From NCBI GenBank assembly GCA_039029315.1, contig JBCCGK010000024.1:55879-119878 (forward strand): a stretch of 64,000 bases of DNA. Reading direction: 5' to 3'. The stretch is from JBCCCJ01 sp039029315 (GTDB lineage: Bacteria; Bacteroidota; Bacteroidia; J057). The translations under genes and the position numbers were made by a program. The notes beneath the pieces are model-generated. The model saw nothing but the letters and a program-made list of their open reading frames with translations, was not told the DNA's origin and ran no database searches. Position 1 is the stretch's first letter. The number at the start of each line of letters is the position of its first letter. This document shows positions 19,373 to 28,928 of the stretch, piece after piece.

Positions 19373-19538
19373 TAGAGGCTGTTTTGAGATTTGTGCTGAG
19401 AATGTTTATGGAGTATTTTTTTCTCAGACAAGGCTCTTTTTAGTTCACATAGTGGTGCTATAAGAACAAAAAAAGCTGAAGGATGAGGAAAAAAGACGCA
19501 TACAAAAAAATAGCGACAGATTTTCAAACAGTCTCTTA
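19373..19538. mobile_element. MITE-like palindromic repeat, copy 2
   Basis: Same ~166-bp element as at 12681-12846, with the same inverted ends (left copy slightly diverged) and the same shared central blocks, for example 'TTTTTTCTCAGACAAGGCTC' and 'GATGAGGAAAAAAGACGCAT'. Like copy 1 it lies immediately 3' of a gene, so it could act as a hairpin terminator or mRNA 3'-end stabiliser as well as being a mobile repeat. Confidence 0.75.
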
Positions 19539-19561
19539 CATGAGTTTGACCTTTCACCTTT

Positions 19562-21010
19562 TCATGACGCATCAGCTGAAATGTCAAACTCATGCCTTAG
19601 TCTATGATGGAACTTTTCTTTGAGCCAAAAAATATTGTCAATGCTTTGTTCTCCGTTGAGTTGTTCCAGTGTAGCCTGCAATTGTTTGGCTTGTGTGTGT
19701 TTGACAAGTTTTGAGGCATATTGGCAAAATTTCACATAAGGAATGGAATGCGAACTATCCAATTCGGTTCTATTCAATTTCTCCTTGATATTACGAATCG
19801 TTTTTTCAGGCTTGAGGAACCAGTCTATTTCAGGATAATTCTCTTCGAACTGAATTTGAAACAGAAGGAATTTGGATTGAATATTCAGATGCACATCCTG
19901 AAACTTATACAAACTGACCTGTTCCTCAAGCCCTTTATACTCTCCTTTGGCAAAGCAGATCATGGCTTTGCAGAAGGAAAAGTAGTCCTCTCTTAGAGTC
20001 GGTGGAAGATTCTTGCGCCAATCTTCCAGGAAGAAGGTAGCTCGATCCACCTTGTCTAATTTCAGCCATAGGGATAAAAAATTCTTGTAGTGTTTGGGAA
20101 TGAAATATCCGTTGATGTCAAGGAGATGTTCTTCCTTGCCCCACAAATACATCTCAATCAAGGCCTGTATGGTTTCCTTAGAGGGCTGTTGTTGGTTTTG
20201 TTGTTTGATGTAATGGTTGAGAAGCACATTGAAGATCTCCCGATAGGTGCTGTTGGATAAGTCTGGCTTTAATGGTTCAAGCATTTCCTGGAAGTCGGCT
20301 GGGAAGAGGATCTTCTCCTGACTGAGCAAGGCATATAGATGTCGGTACATCTTTGTGAGACCTTTTGGAGGTGGTTCCATGGAATCATATGTCGCCACTA
20401 CGGCATCCATCCCCAGGATAGGGACTTGGGTTCCGGCTGTTTGATTATGAGAAATAGTCGCACAGGCGAGTTTGAATTTTTGAAGCATCCAGTAGGCATC
20501 AAAGGCTTGATTAATGGCTGGAATATTGCTTTCTGCGTGGATCGGGGACAAGCGATAGCTGACAGCATGTGATTCGCAAGCGAGCAAATATCGAATGTGC
20601 AATTGATCTTCATCGAGGGCAACCATTGAATCTAGTCGAGCTGAGAGTTGTTTGATTTTCTTTTGAGCGATTTTCAGGAACCCTCTTTTTTTATACCGTT
20701 TCAGTAATTCGAACTTCCACTCCCACTCCTCCCACTCCCGATCAAACAAGACCCAGAAGCTTTCCATTTTGCGCTTGAGATTATGAAAATATCTGGTGAG
20801 TTTGGTATTGTTCAATGCTTCTTTCTCTTTCATGTTGTGCCAAATCTCTTCAGCTTCAAGAGAATCAGGCAGATGAGGTTCGATCGTTCTAAATAGACGA
20901 AATTCATTTGTTGGATTCCCTGTTTGTACATATCTCAAAAACCCCTCAAACTGCTCCAACTCCTTGGGGTGAAAACTATTTAGTAGTTGATAAAACTTGC
21001 GATCAGACAT
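19562..21010 (-). CDS. Hypothetical helical cytoplasmic protein
   Basis: 482 residues, no signal peptide or membrane span, almost entirely alpha-helical and rich in Trp, Lys and Glu. The opening 'KFYQLLNSFHPKELEQFEGFL' and the pattern of paired helices suggest a degenerate TPR/HEAT-like solenoid, but I recognise no family. It is divergent from the ECF sigma factor gene across a 450-base gap and could be its own unit. Confidence 0.7.
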   Translation of the reverse strand: MSDRKFYQLLNSFHPKELEQFEGFLRYVQTGNPTNEFRLFRTIEPHLPDSLEAEEIWHNMKEKEALNNTKLTRYFHNLKRKMESFWVLFDREWEEWEWKFELLKRYKKRGFLKIAQKKIKQLSARLDSMVALDEDQLHIRYLLACESHAVSYRLSPIHAESNIPAINQAFDAYWMLQKFKLACATISHNQTAGTQVPILGMDAVVATYDSMEPPPKGLTKMYRHLYALLSQEKILFPADFQEMLEPLKPDLSNSTYREIFNVLLNHYIKQQNQQQPSKETIQALIEMYLWGKEEHLLDINGYFIPKHYKNFLSLWLKLDKVDRATFFLEDWRKNLPPTLREDYFSFCKAMICFAKGEYKGLEEQVSLYKFQDVHLNIQSKFLLFQIQFEENYPEIDWFLKPEKTIRNIKEKLNRTELDSSHSIPYVKFCQYASKLVKHTQAKQLQATLEQLNGEQSIDNIFWLKEKFHHRLRHEFDISADAS

Positions 21011-21460
21011 GTGTAATGGAATTATTTTCTCTGGTACAGAAGGAATGTTAGGGGCGAATAATCTTCATTTTTGCGGTCAACATCCACACTTGTCTCGGAT
21101 ACATGAAGGAATGTTGGATATTTTTTGTGTACAGGTCCTTTTCTTCGCCGGATTTACCTTTAGGTAGTGGAGCGAAAAACAAATCAAATGTAGCGGTGGC
21201 AAATAATTGGACCCTTACCAATCCGCATAGAGGAATGAGCTCAAATGTATTCTCCCCCTTTGATTTTTGCAAATGAGTTCAAAATATAGCGTTATTGTTT
21301 GACCTAAATGTAGTAAAGAGACATAGGTAGATTGTATAGGGAGTGAAAGCATAAAAAAGGATGGACATAGGTCTCATTTTTCCTGCTTCTCCTTGAACTC
21401 AATTCTACTTGTTTCCAGCTACTGTATTCCTCACCGAAATATTCACCCAAAATCATTCAT
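21011..21460. other. 450-base divergent intergenic region upstream of the sigma-factor operon
   Basis: No open frame here looks coding. It must contain the promoters of the divergent genes at 19562-21010 (minus) and 21461-22021 (plus). I could not identify a convincing pair of -33/-7 boxes. That is expected if the operon is read by its own ECF sigma factor from a non-consensus promoter. Confidence 0.5.
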
Positions 21461-22021
21461 ATGGCAAGGCCCAAATATTCTGATGAGGAAATCTATGAAG
21501 GGATCAAAAGCAGGGAGGATGCCATTATTCTATACATATACAAGCAATTTTTTCGGCAGGCAGAAAAAATTGCGACCAAACACAATGTGCTGGCTGAAGT
21601 CGAGGATATATTCCAGGAAGCCCTTGTCGCTGTCTACAACAACATTCATAAAGGAAAATATACGCAGATGGACAAATTCAAGTCCTATTTTCTGACAACT
21701 GTAAGAAACCTTTGTCTGAAGGAGGTCAGGAAAAAAAACAGGAAAATCAATCCTGAAGAATGGACACTTGATTCAAGCAAATCCCTGGAAGACAGGGTCA
21801 ATGAGATGCTGGAAGAACAGCATCAGATTGATCTTTCATTGGCATGTTTGGAAAAATTGGGGCGTTCCTGCCAGGAGATTCTGGAAAGATATTATCTCAA
21901 TGGAGAGAAACTGAAAGACATAGGCTTAGATTTGCGATATACAGAGCAGGCCATTCGCACGACCAAGTCCAGGTGCATGAAAAGACTTGTGAAATGCGTG
22001 GAGGCTTCACTGGAAGGATGA
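21461..22021 (+). CDS. ECF-type RNA polymerase sigma factor
   Basis: 186 residues. Region 2 is seen in 'AEVEDIFQEALVAVYNNIHKGKY...FKSYFLTTVRNLCLKEVRKKNRK' (residues ~47-90). Region 4 is at the C-terminus ('CLEKLGRSCQEILERYYLNGEKLKDIG' through 'TTKSRCMKRL'), with a helix-turn-helix that binds the -35 element. It heads a tight plus-strand operon. The next gene has the layout of a membrane anti-sigma factor, so the operon is probably autoregulated in response to a membrane or envelope signal. Confidence 0.9.
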   Translation: MARPKYSDEEIYEGIKSREDAIILYIYKQFFRQAEKIATKHNVLAEVEDIFQEALVAVYNNIHKGKYTQMDKFKSYFLTTVRNLCLKEVRKKNRKINPEEWTLDSSKSLEDRVNEMLEEQHQIDLSLACLEKLGRSCQEILERYYLNGEKLKDIGLDLRYTEQAIRTTKSRCMKRLVKCVEASLEG

Positions 22022-22045
22022 TATGATGCTATCAATACTTTGATC

Positions 22046-22936
22046 ATGAAGAATAAATCCTTGATTGATGCGTATTTAGCTGGAGAACTTGAAGGAGATC
22101 AACTTCTGAAGTTCGAACAGGAGATGGAATCTGATGCAGATTTGGGGGAGCGTATCCAAATCAGGAAACTGTTCAATGAGCAGCTTGAAGACTATTTGGA
22201 AGAAAACCTTCTTGAGGGTGATAAAAAAGAATTCGACTCCCTGCTCCGAAAATACCCTGCACTACAGGACGAATTGGACCTGTACAAACAAGCCATCTTT
22301 GCGATTGAACACAAAAAGAAGATTCTTGATTTGAGGCAAAAAATGGCTGGAATTCCTGATGAGGCCAAACGAAAACCTCCTCAGTCCTTCAAGAAGTGGA
22401 TATGGATAGGGGGGATGTCATTGGCAGCAGGCATCGGTATCTTTTTTCTGTTGAGATTATTGTTCTTTGTGCCAGTGGCAGGCTTGGATGAACAAATAGC
22501 TGAATACAAATCGCCTCATCCGATTCCAGATAGTTTGTTGATCATAAGTAAGGAATGGATGGCAAGTCAGGGAGGTGATCCTGTGGAGCGCCTACTAGGA
22601 GAGGGATTGGAAGCCTATCAAAATGGTTCCTATCAGCTGGCAATAGATAAATTCGATCAGGTAAAACGCAAAGGTAGATTTCTGGATATTTCTCAATTTT
22701 ATCAAGGATTGGCCTATCTGTACTCTGATCAGGTGGAACTGGCCCAGGAACAACTGGTCTCTGTTTCTACTGGTACCTCCAATTACTTTTTGCCTGCCAA
22801 TTGGTTTCTGGCTCTTCTGTACATCGAACAGGAAGAGTATGCCGCTGCTGAACCGCTTCTCCTCTACCTTCAGAAGCGAGAAGCATACAAAGAGCAGGCG
22901 ACCATTCTCCTGGAGTTATTAGCAAAAAACAAATGA
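22046..22936 (+). CDS. Membrane anti-sigma-like protein with periplasmic TPR domain
   Basis: 296 residues from the ATG at 22046. The N-terminus ('LIDAYLAGELEGDQLLKFEQEM') matches the short helical anti-sigma domain common in Bacteroidota, which lacks the zinc ligands. One membrane span lies near residues 115-138. The C-terminal half has two TPR-like units ('GLEAYQNGSYQLAIDKF', 'GLAYLYSDQVELAQEQL'). It starts 24 bases after the sigma factor gene and overlaps the following protease gene by 4 bases. I infer that it holds the sigma factor at the membrane and is released by a signal sensed in the periplasm. Confidence 0.8.
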   Translation: MKNKSLIDAYLAGELEGDQLLKFEQEMESDADLGERIQIRKLFNEQLEDYLEENLLEGDKKEFDSLLRKYPALQDELDLYKQAIFAIEHKKKILDLRQKMAGIPDEAKRKPPQSFKKWIWIGGMSLAAGIGIFFLLRLLFFVPVAGLDEQIAEYKSPHPIPDSLLIISKEWMASQGGDPVERLLGEGLEAYQNGSYQLAIDKFDQVKRKGRFLDISQFYQGLAYLYSDQVELAQEQLVSVSTGTSNYFLPANWFLALLYIEQEEYAAAEPLLLYLQKREAYKEQATILLELLAKNK

Positions 22937-24387
22937 ATCGCCTAATCTTCACTTTGAACATATTATTCGCTGCTGTTTGGGCTTTTTCTTACCTGGGGGT
23001 GATGTCTGAGATTGATCCGGATGTGGTTCACAAGGTGGGTCGTGGGATTGTCGCCATAGATGTTTTTGGATTGGAGCCTTATAACACACCAAAGGGGTTC
23101 ATGCAGAGAGTTTGGAAACAGTTGCAGGATGAGCATCAGGAGAGCAGTGCGGGCACAGGCTTTCTGTATGAATTCGACAACAAAAAATACATCATCACCA
23201 ATAGACATGTGGTCGATGGGGCAAAAGCCGGTAGTATTCATGCCATTGTCAATCGCAAAAAATATGTGCTGGAAGAGTTGGGAGGGGATACTTTTTATGA
23301 TTTAGCTGTTCTCACATTTGGAGACAGGCCTGTTCCCGCATTGTTGGAGCCCTTGTCATTTGCTCCTACTGCCCCTGCTTTGCTTCAGACGGCCGGGATT
23401 GTCGCCAAACCTCCTCCCACACTGGATCTGTATGCAAGAGAAGGACAAATCAACAGTTTGATCAATCAAAGAATGGGGATTTCAGGACATTTTGACTATA
23501 TCGAAACCTCTGCAAAGATCAAGGCAGGATGTAGTGGAAGTCCGTTGATCAATACCCGTGGAGAGGTCATAGGGATCAATACCTGGAAAAAGGGGAACAA
23601 AAGTTATGCGCTGGCAGGGGCATTGGCCGAGCAGCTCATACAAAGTATGATACAAGATGACAATGGAAGAGTGAAACGGGCGTATTTAGGCCTTGAGTTT
23701 CTCCAAACCATAGATGTAGGGGAAGGGGGAAGCCGGATTCCCTCTGACAAAACCCCCAGACCAAAGATACAGGGAATCATTCCTGCTGGCCCTGCCAGCC
23801 AACATCAGGAGCAGTACATTGGCTATTCAGTGCGCTCGCTGAATGGTGTTTCTGTCTATAGCTTGCAAGATCTCCTCTTGCAAATGGAATATTTGAGTCC
23901 GGGTGAGGAAGTCGTATTAGAGCTGGAGAAGGCAAGGAATATGGGCTTCAGAAGTCTGAGACTCATAGCTGGAGAATTGACAGAACAGCATCTGGTTGAG
24001 ATTGCTGATTATTTTCTCTCCGAGAGAACGCCGCTTAGTCTTCAACATAAGGGAGGAGGACTACAGTTGTCCGGGAACTTTGCAGATCCAAGGCTGGATT
24101 TGGTGATTGATCATGAAGCCGGAGCACCGCTTCAGGTCGTGGCCTCGGGCTTGGCGGAGTCATTTGGAGGAAGAAGACTGTTCCAGATACGTTCCAAACA
24201 AGAATTGGGCATCATGATTAGGCTGTGCAGCCTTCAAGGCCAATTGAACCTCATGGGCGTGCTCCCCTCAGACTATCAAGAATTGTTGGAGGGCGAGGAG
24301 GAAATTCCTATCCAAACCCTGAAAATAAGATTTCACTCAGATGGAGAGCCTCGAATAGGGGAATTCACCTCCGCTTTATATTATTAA
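22933..24387 (+). CDS. Trypsin-like serine protease with PDZ-like domain (HtrA/S1C type)
   Basis: 484 residues. The first ~20 residues are a signal peptide or signal anchor. The chymotrypsin-fold triad is complete: His near 92 in 'ITNRHVVDG', Asp near 122 in 'FYDLAVL' and Ser near 201 in 'GCSGSPL'. A PDZ-like domain follows at about residues 245-345 ('IPAGPAS..', 'SVRSLNGVSVYSLQDLLLQM', 'GEEVVLEL'). The last ~130 residues are beta-rich and unassigned. It is predicted to act in the periplasm. The 4-base overlap with the anti-sigma-like gene suggests translational coupling and makes that protein a possible substrate. Confidence 0.88.
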   Translation: MNRLIFTLNILFAAVWAFSYLGVMSEIDPDVVHKVGRGIVAIDVFGLEPYNTPKGFMQRVWKQLQDEHQESSAGTGFLYEFDNKKYIITNRHVVDGAKAGSIHAIVNRKKYVLEELGGDTFYDLAVLTFGDRPVPALLEPLSFAPTAPALLQTAGIVAKPPPTLDLYAREGQINSLINQRMGISGHFDYIETSAKIKAGCSGSPLINTRGEVIGINTWKKGNKSYALAGALAEQLIQSMIQDDNGRVKRAYLGLEFLQTIDVGEGGSRIPSDKTPRPKIQGIIPAGPASQHQEQYIGYSVRSLNGVSVYSLQDLLLQMEYLSPGEEVVLELEKARNMGFRSLRLIAGELTEQHLVEIADYFLSERTPLSLQHKGGGLQLSGNFADPRLDLVIDHEAGAPLQVVASGLAESFGGRRLFQIRSKQELGIMIRLCSLQGQLNLMGVLPSDYQELLEGEEEIPIQTLKIRFHSDGEPRIGEFTSALYY

Positions 24388-24408
24388 TTTATTGCTGACA
24401 AGCACCAT

Positions 24409-26010
24409 ATGATCAAATCACCTCTTTGCCTAGGCATATTTTTTATCACATTTTTTACCCTACCAGCTCAAGAGTTAGATCGCGAAGTCCACATTATCTT
24501 TGACCGCTTGATTGACGCAAGTGGCCTGACTTCTTTGGACCGGCCAGAATTGCATATCAAAAACTCTGAGAGCTACGGTGCCTATCTGGACCGAAGCAAA
24601 AGACCGGCAGTTATTGGGATTGAACGAAAAGCCATTGACATTTGCCGTTCTTTCGGCGAGGAGTTTTCCTCCGCAATTGCAGGTCTGTTGGCCCACGAGA
24701 TCCAGCACTATCAGCTCAATCATCAATTGAGTTCGAGGGGGCAAAATCCCTATTTGAATGGGATGTTGAGAGATGATCAACACATATTGAATATGTATCA
24801 TGAGGTAGAAGCAGATGCTGCTGGAGGCTTCCTCACGCTGGCAGCAGGCTATACCTCTGTCAATCTGATGCCAGACTTGTTGGCGGAATTGTATGAGGGA
24901 TATGGGATAGAAGATCCTATTGAGGGTTATCCAAGTCTGGAAGACAGGCAAGATTCTGCCAGAGCATCTGGAAGATATGCACATACATTGGAGGCCATGT
25001 TCGAGATGGGGAGCTATTTGAGTATGTTGGCTTTTCATCAGGAGGCAGCGAGCCTGTATGCATATATCGCAGAGACTTTCAAAAGCCGAGAGGTCTACAA
25101 TAATGCCGGGATCAATTATTTTCTGAAAGCACTCAGAATGAGCAATGGCATGCATGTGCGATTTGCTTATCCGCTAGAGATCGATCCCTACTCCCGTCTG
25201 GAAACTTTGAAATCTGGCCCATATCATCAAGAAGACCTTGACAAAATCATCAAAAGAGCCAAAACGAGCTTTGAGGAGGCGATCTCTCTGGATGAAACAT
25301 ATATTCCTGCTTATATCAATCTGGCTTGCCTGTATGACCTTCAAGGGGAAGGATTATTTGCTTTGGCTGAGATAGACAGAGCCATCAAAATGGCTCGACA
25401 GCAGGAGGAAGAGAAACTTCTGCTAGATGCCTTGCTTGCTCAGGGAATCATTTTTGCCCATAGCGGAACAGATAATTTAGCGGCAGCCAGGGAGAATTTC
25501 AGGCAGGTGCTTGAAGCATCCTATCCTGTGCCAGCGATTCTTGCCGAGCTGAATCTGAAGGCACTCGATGATGAATTCCTGACAGCTGACAGAGGGCGTC
25601 GTGGATTTTTTCCCAATCGGCAGCAGATTGAAGGCGTGGACCTTGATCAATTCAATCGAGAAAGAAGAGATTATGATTTGCGTGTGGTATTCAAGGACTA
25701 TCCATTTTCTGTTTTTTCCTACAAAGACCTGAACAACTCCCGGATATTTATGTTCAGCACAGAAACAGAGAAGGAGGACGATCGCTTTATTTATCTACAT
25801 ACTGCCTATCCCGGATATCAGGGAGCCACCAATGAAGGAATCGAGATCAGGTCCTCCTACAGTTCCCTAAAGCGAAAATACAAGAGCCCTTCTCTTCAAG
25901 TCGAATCTCCTTCTGGCTCATTTTTGTTGTATCGGGAGGCAAGTTTGCTCTTTTTCCTGGATGAACAAGCGCGCGTAAACGGTTGGTTGACCTACTTTAT
26001 TCACAATTAG
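24409..26010 (+). CDS. Exported zinc metallopeptidase, M48-like, with TPR region
   Basis: 533 residues with a signal peptide ('FFITFFTLPAQ'). The zinc site is 'LLAHEIQHYQLNH' (HExxH near residues 96-100). The third ligand is probably the Glu in 'YHEVEADAAGGF' (near 131-137), matching the ExxxD arrangement of M48 peptidases. From about residue 195 the chain is helical and TPR-like ('YINLACLYDLQGEGLFALAEIDRAI'). The C-terminal ~130 residues are beta-rich and unassigned. It starts 21 bases after the serine protease gene and ends one base before the next, so it is co-translated with a second and third protease class. Confidence 0.82.
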   Translation: MIKSPLCLGIFFITFFTLPAQELDREVHIIFDRLIDASGLTSLDRPELHIKNSESYGAYLDRSKRPAVIGIERKAIDICRSFGEEFSSAIAGLLAHEIQHYQLNHQLSSRGQNPYLNGMLRDDQHILNMYHEVEADAAGGFLTLAAGYTSVNLMPDLLAELYEGYGIEDPIEGYPSLEDRQDSARASGRYAHTLEAMFEMGSYLSMLAFHQEAASLYAYIAETFKSREVYNNAGINYFLKALRMSNGMHVRFAYPLEIDPYSRLETLKSGPYHQEDLDKIIKRAKTSFEEAISLDETYIPAYINLACLYDLQGEGLFALAEIDRAIKMARQQEEEKLLLDALLAQGIIFAHSGTDNLAAARENFRQVLEASYPVPAILAELNLKALDDEFLTADRGRRGFFPNRQQIEGVDLDQFNRERRDYDLRVVFKDYPFSVFSYKDLNNSRIFMFSTETEKEDDRFIYLHTAYPGYQGATNEGIEIRSSYSSLKRKYKSPSLQVESPSGSFLLYREASLLFFLDEQARVNGWLTYFIHN

Positions 26011-26011
26011 G

Positions 26012-28888
26012 ATGTTGATCATGAATAGTTTTAGAATATTTGTATTCACTCTATGGCTATTGCCGTTTGTCATGGATGTGCAGGCTCAGCAGTACATAAT
26101 AGATAGTCTTGAAGCAGAATTGCTTGTGGCAGAGGAAGATACATTGAAGGTGGATATCTTGAATGAATTGGCTCAGGAATATCTGAATGTAATGAGGCAT
26201 GCGATTTCTAAACAGTACTCCTCTGAAGCACTTAGCTTGTCTGAGAGGTTGGATTATCTCTGGGGACAGTTTTTTGCTATCCATAACTTAAGCAGATATT
26301 ATCTCACAACAGGAGAGTATGAAACAGCGCTTGACATTTCTCTGAAATCAAAAAAAATTGCCCAAAAGACCCAATCAGAATTCCTTATTGCGAAGCATTA
26401 TCATCTGAAAGGATTGATTCATTTAGAAAAAGGAGAGTTTGAAGTCGCGATTTCTAATTATAAGCAGGCTGTTGAGATGCAGGCTCGAATTGGAGATACC
26501 TTGGGACAGGCCACTTCTTGTCAAAATCTTGCAACAACTTTCCAGGCTTTACGGGACTTTGGACAGGCACGTTTGTATTATGAGAAAGCAGAGACGCTTT
26601 TTACCTCTTTGAAGCATCCTAGCCATGATGAGCTACTGGGATGCTATTATAATCTGGGGAACCTGAATATGAAAGAAGGCAATGTCGAAAAGGCTTTGGA
26701 TTATTTATTTAGATCATTGGAATTATTGGACCAGGACAATCCTTCGATTTATTTAGCTGGAATCTATGGCTCAATTGGAAGTGCTTTTCGCCGACGAGGA
26801 AATCATGCGGAATCTGTCCATTATCTTCAGAAAGCAATAGATATTCATGAGATCATGGGAGATAAAGAAGGCTTAGCCATGACGAGTGGCGTTCTGGCAA
26901 TCACTCATTACCATATGAAAGACCTGGATGGAGCAGAGAAGGCAATGGAAAAAGCTGTGGTGATCTTTAAAGAATTAAGAAAAGTGGATAATCTGGTGTC
27001 CGCTTACAGAACCCTTTCTCAAATCAAGGCAGAAAAAGGAAATTTAGAGGAAGCAATTAGCTATTTGGAACTGGCGAAGGAGATTGCAGAAGAACATGAT
27101 TACACATACCTCTTGGCGACTGTGTATGAGGGAATGGGGACATTGAACAGAATGCGGGGTGAATCATCTGAAGCGCAAAAGTGGTTGGCAAAATCCGTGG
27201 AAATATTTAAAGACCTGAAGGAGCAGTTAAGACTCTCTGTCGTCTATTATAACATTGGATCCATATATTTTGAGAACCAGCAATACGATCAAGCCTTAAC
27301 ATATGCTCAGCTGTCAATCGACGCATTCGAATCCCGCTTTGTACTTGTTTCGGGAGAAACAGCAAAGAAATATTTTATCTCCTATGGAAAACACTCCTAT
27401 CATCTGGCAATCATTTCCTCTATTGAATTGGAAAAATATCAGGAAGCATTCCTCTATTCAGAATTGGCGCGAGGCAGAATTCTGAATGTACTTCTGTCGG
27501 ATTCTGAGGTTCAGGTCCAACTGCCTCCACAATTCGAGCTTGAAAGAAAGGACATCTTAACACAGATGCAAGAGCTAAGCAATTTGATGCAAACGGATTT
27601 TTCCCAGGATAGTTTGGCAATATTGGAGAAACAAAAATTATTACTTCAGACAAGATTGGAAGTGTTTGACGCAAAAGTGAAAGACAATTTTCCAGAATTC
27701 ATAGAACTGAATAAGGTTCCGCTCTCCAACCCGGACAACATCCAGAAAACCATCTCTATTGACGAAGTCATCATAGAGTTTTATTTCCGATTTGGACAGG
27801 CTTCTGCCATTGTGATGACAAATACGCATCTTCAGATTATTCCCTTACCTGATTTTGCAACAATAGATTCTATACTTCAATCCTTCCAAAAACAATACCT
27901 CCAACAAACTCAACAATCCCTTACCGAAACCCCCAGCCTTCAACAACAAACCCAACAAGCTTTTTTTGACTGCAGTTCACAATTATACCAACACTTGTTT
28001 GAACCCTTGGAAGCAACCGGCCTTCTCAAAGGGAAGAACCTCATCATCGTGCCAGATGGTCCCCTACATTATCTGCCGTTCGAACTGTTGATCAGAGACA
28101 AGGAGAAAAAGCCCTTTGATCAATATTCCTATTTGGTACAGGCGTACGAGATCAGCTATTATCCATCTGCGACAACCATGGCCTTTCAGCGAAGCAAAGA
28201 ACAAGAACCCACCATCTATCCAAAACAATTGCTTGCATTTGGCGCCCCGGTATTTCGTGGTCCTGGCAGAGGAGAAAGACCCAGACTGGATACTGTCGAT
28301 TTTAGAAGTGGTCTGGCACCATTGCCACACTCTTCCAGGGAAGTGAAGGGGATCGCAGCATTGTTCCCAAAAGAGCAAGCAGATGTATTCATGGGGCATC
28401 AGGCGACTGAGGACAACTTGAAGGCATTAGCTCTAAAAGATTATCGCTACATCCATTTCTCCACTCATGGACTGATCAATACACAATTTCCCAAATGGAG
28501 TGCCATCGCCTTGACGCAGGACAATGATTCCACCGAAGATGGATTGATGCAGATGTATGAACTGTTTGATCTGGAATTGAATGCTGAATTGGTGAGCCTC
28601 TCTGCCTGTGAATCGGGATTAGGAAAACTGGTGGAAGGAGAAGGGATGGTAGGATTCACCAGAGGACTGATGTATGCAGGTGCGCCCTCCTTGATCCTGA
28701 GTCTTTGGCCCGTCGTAGACGAGAGCACTGCGGATTTGTTTCTGGACTACTATCGTCGATTGCAAAAATCCGATGGCAAAAACAAGTATCGCCCGCTTCG
28801 GAAGACACAACTCAAAATGATTCGGCAAGGAGGCACCTTTGCCAATCCGTATTATTGGGCACCATTTATCTTTATTGGTGAAAAATAG
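26012..28888 (+). CDS. Exported TPR-CHAT protease
   Basis: 958 residues; a second in-frame ATG at 26021 is equally possible. Signal peptide ends near 'DVQAQ'. About ten TPR units span residues 45-420 ('NLGNLNMKEGNVEKALDYLFRSL' is typical). A coiled linker follows, and the CHAT domain occupies roughly residues 650-958. The protease dyad is intact: His in 'HFSTHG' (~817) and Cys in 'SACESG' (~864). The end 'ANPYYWAPFIFIG' is the usual CHAT terminus. The signal peptide puts it outside the cytoplasm, unlike the TPR-CHAT partner of type III-E CRISPR. The next gene is a tandem paralogue. Confidence 0.88.
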   Translation: MLIMNSFRIFVFTLWLLPFVMDVQAQQYIIDSLEAELLVAEEDTLKVDILNELAQEYLNVMRHAISKQYSSEALSLSERLDYLWGQFFAIHNLSRYYLTTGEYETALDISLKSKKIAQKTQSEFLIAKHYHLKGLIHLEKGEFEVAISNYKQAVEMQARIGDTLGQATSCQNLATTFQALRDFGQARLYYEKAETLFTSLKHPSHDELLGCYYNLGNLNMKEGNVEKALDYLFRSLELLDQDNPSIYLAGIYGSIGSAFRRRGNHAESVHYLQKAIDIHEIMGDKEGLAMTSGVLAITHYHMKDLDGAEKAMEKAVVIFKELRKVDNLVSAYRTLSQIKAEKGNLEEAISYLELAKEIAEEHDYTYLLATVYEGMGTLNRMRGESSEAQKWLAKSVEIFKDLKEQLRLSVVYYNIGSIYFENQQYDQALTYAQLSIDAFESRFVLVSGETAKKYFISYGKHSYHLAIISSIELEKYQEAFLYSELARGRILNVLLSDSEVQVQLPPQFELERKDILTQMQELSNLMQTDFSQDSLAILEKQKLLLQTRLEVFDAKVKDNFPEFIELNKVPLSNPDNIQKTISIDEVIIEFYFRFGQASAIVMTNTHLQIIPLPDFATIDSILQSFQKQYLQQTQQSLTETPSLQQQTQQAFFDCSSQLYQHLFEPLEATGLLKGKNLIIVPDGPLHYLPFELLIRDKEKKPFDQYSYLVQAYEISYYPSATTMAFQRSKEQEPTIYPKQLLAFGAPVFRGPGRGERPRLDTVDFRSGLAPLPHSSREVKGIAALFPKEQADVFMGHQATEDNLKALALKDYRYIHFSTHGLINTQFPKWSAIALTQDNDSTEDGLMQMYELFDLELNAELVSLSACESGLGKLVEGEGMVGFTRGLMYAGAPSLILSLWPVVDESTADLFLDYYRRLQKSDGKNKYRPLRKTQLKMIRQGGTFANPYYWAPFIFIGEK

Positions 28889-28928
28889 GGTCCGTTTTTC
28901 TTTCTTACACCCCTCAAAGAATCCCATT

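Noticed and set aside
28839..28928. In-frame extension of the second TPR-CHAT gene into the first
   Set aside because: It lies largely inside the preceding CDS; a GTG at 28929 gives a normal signal peptide.
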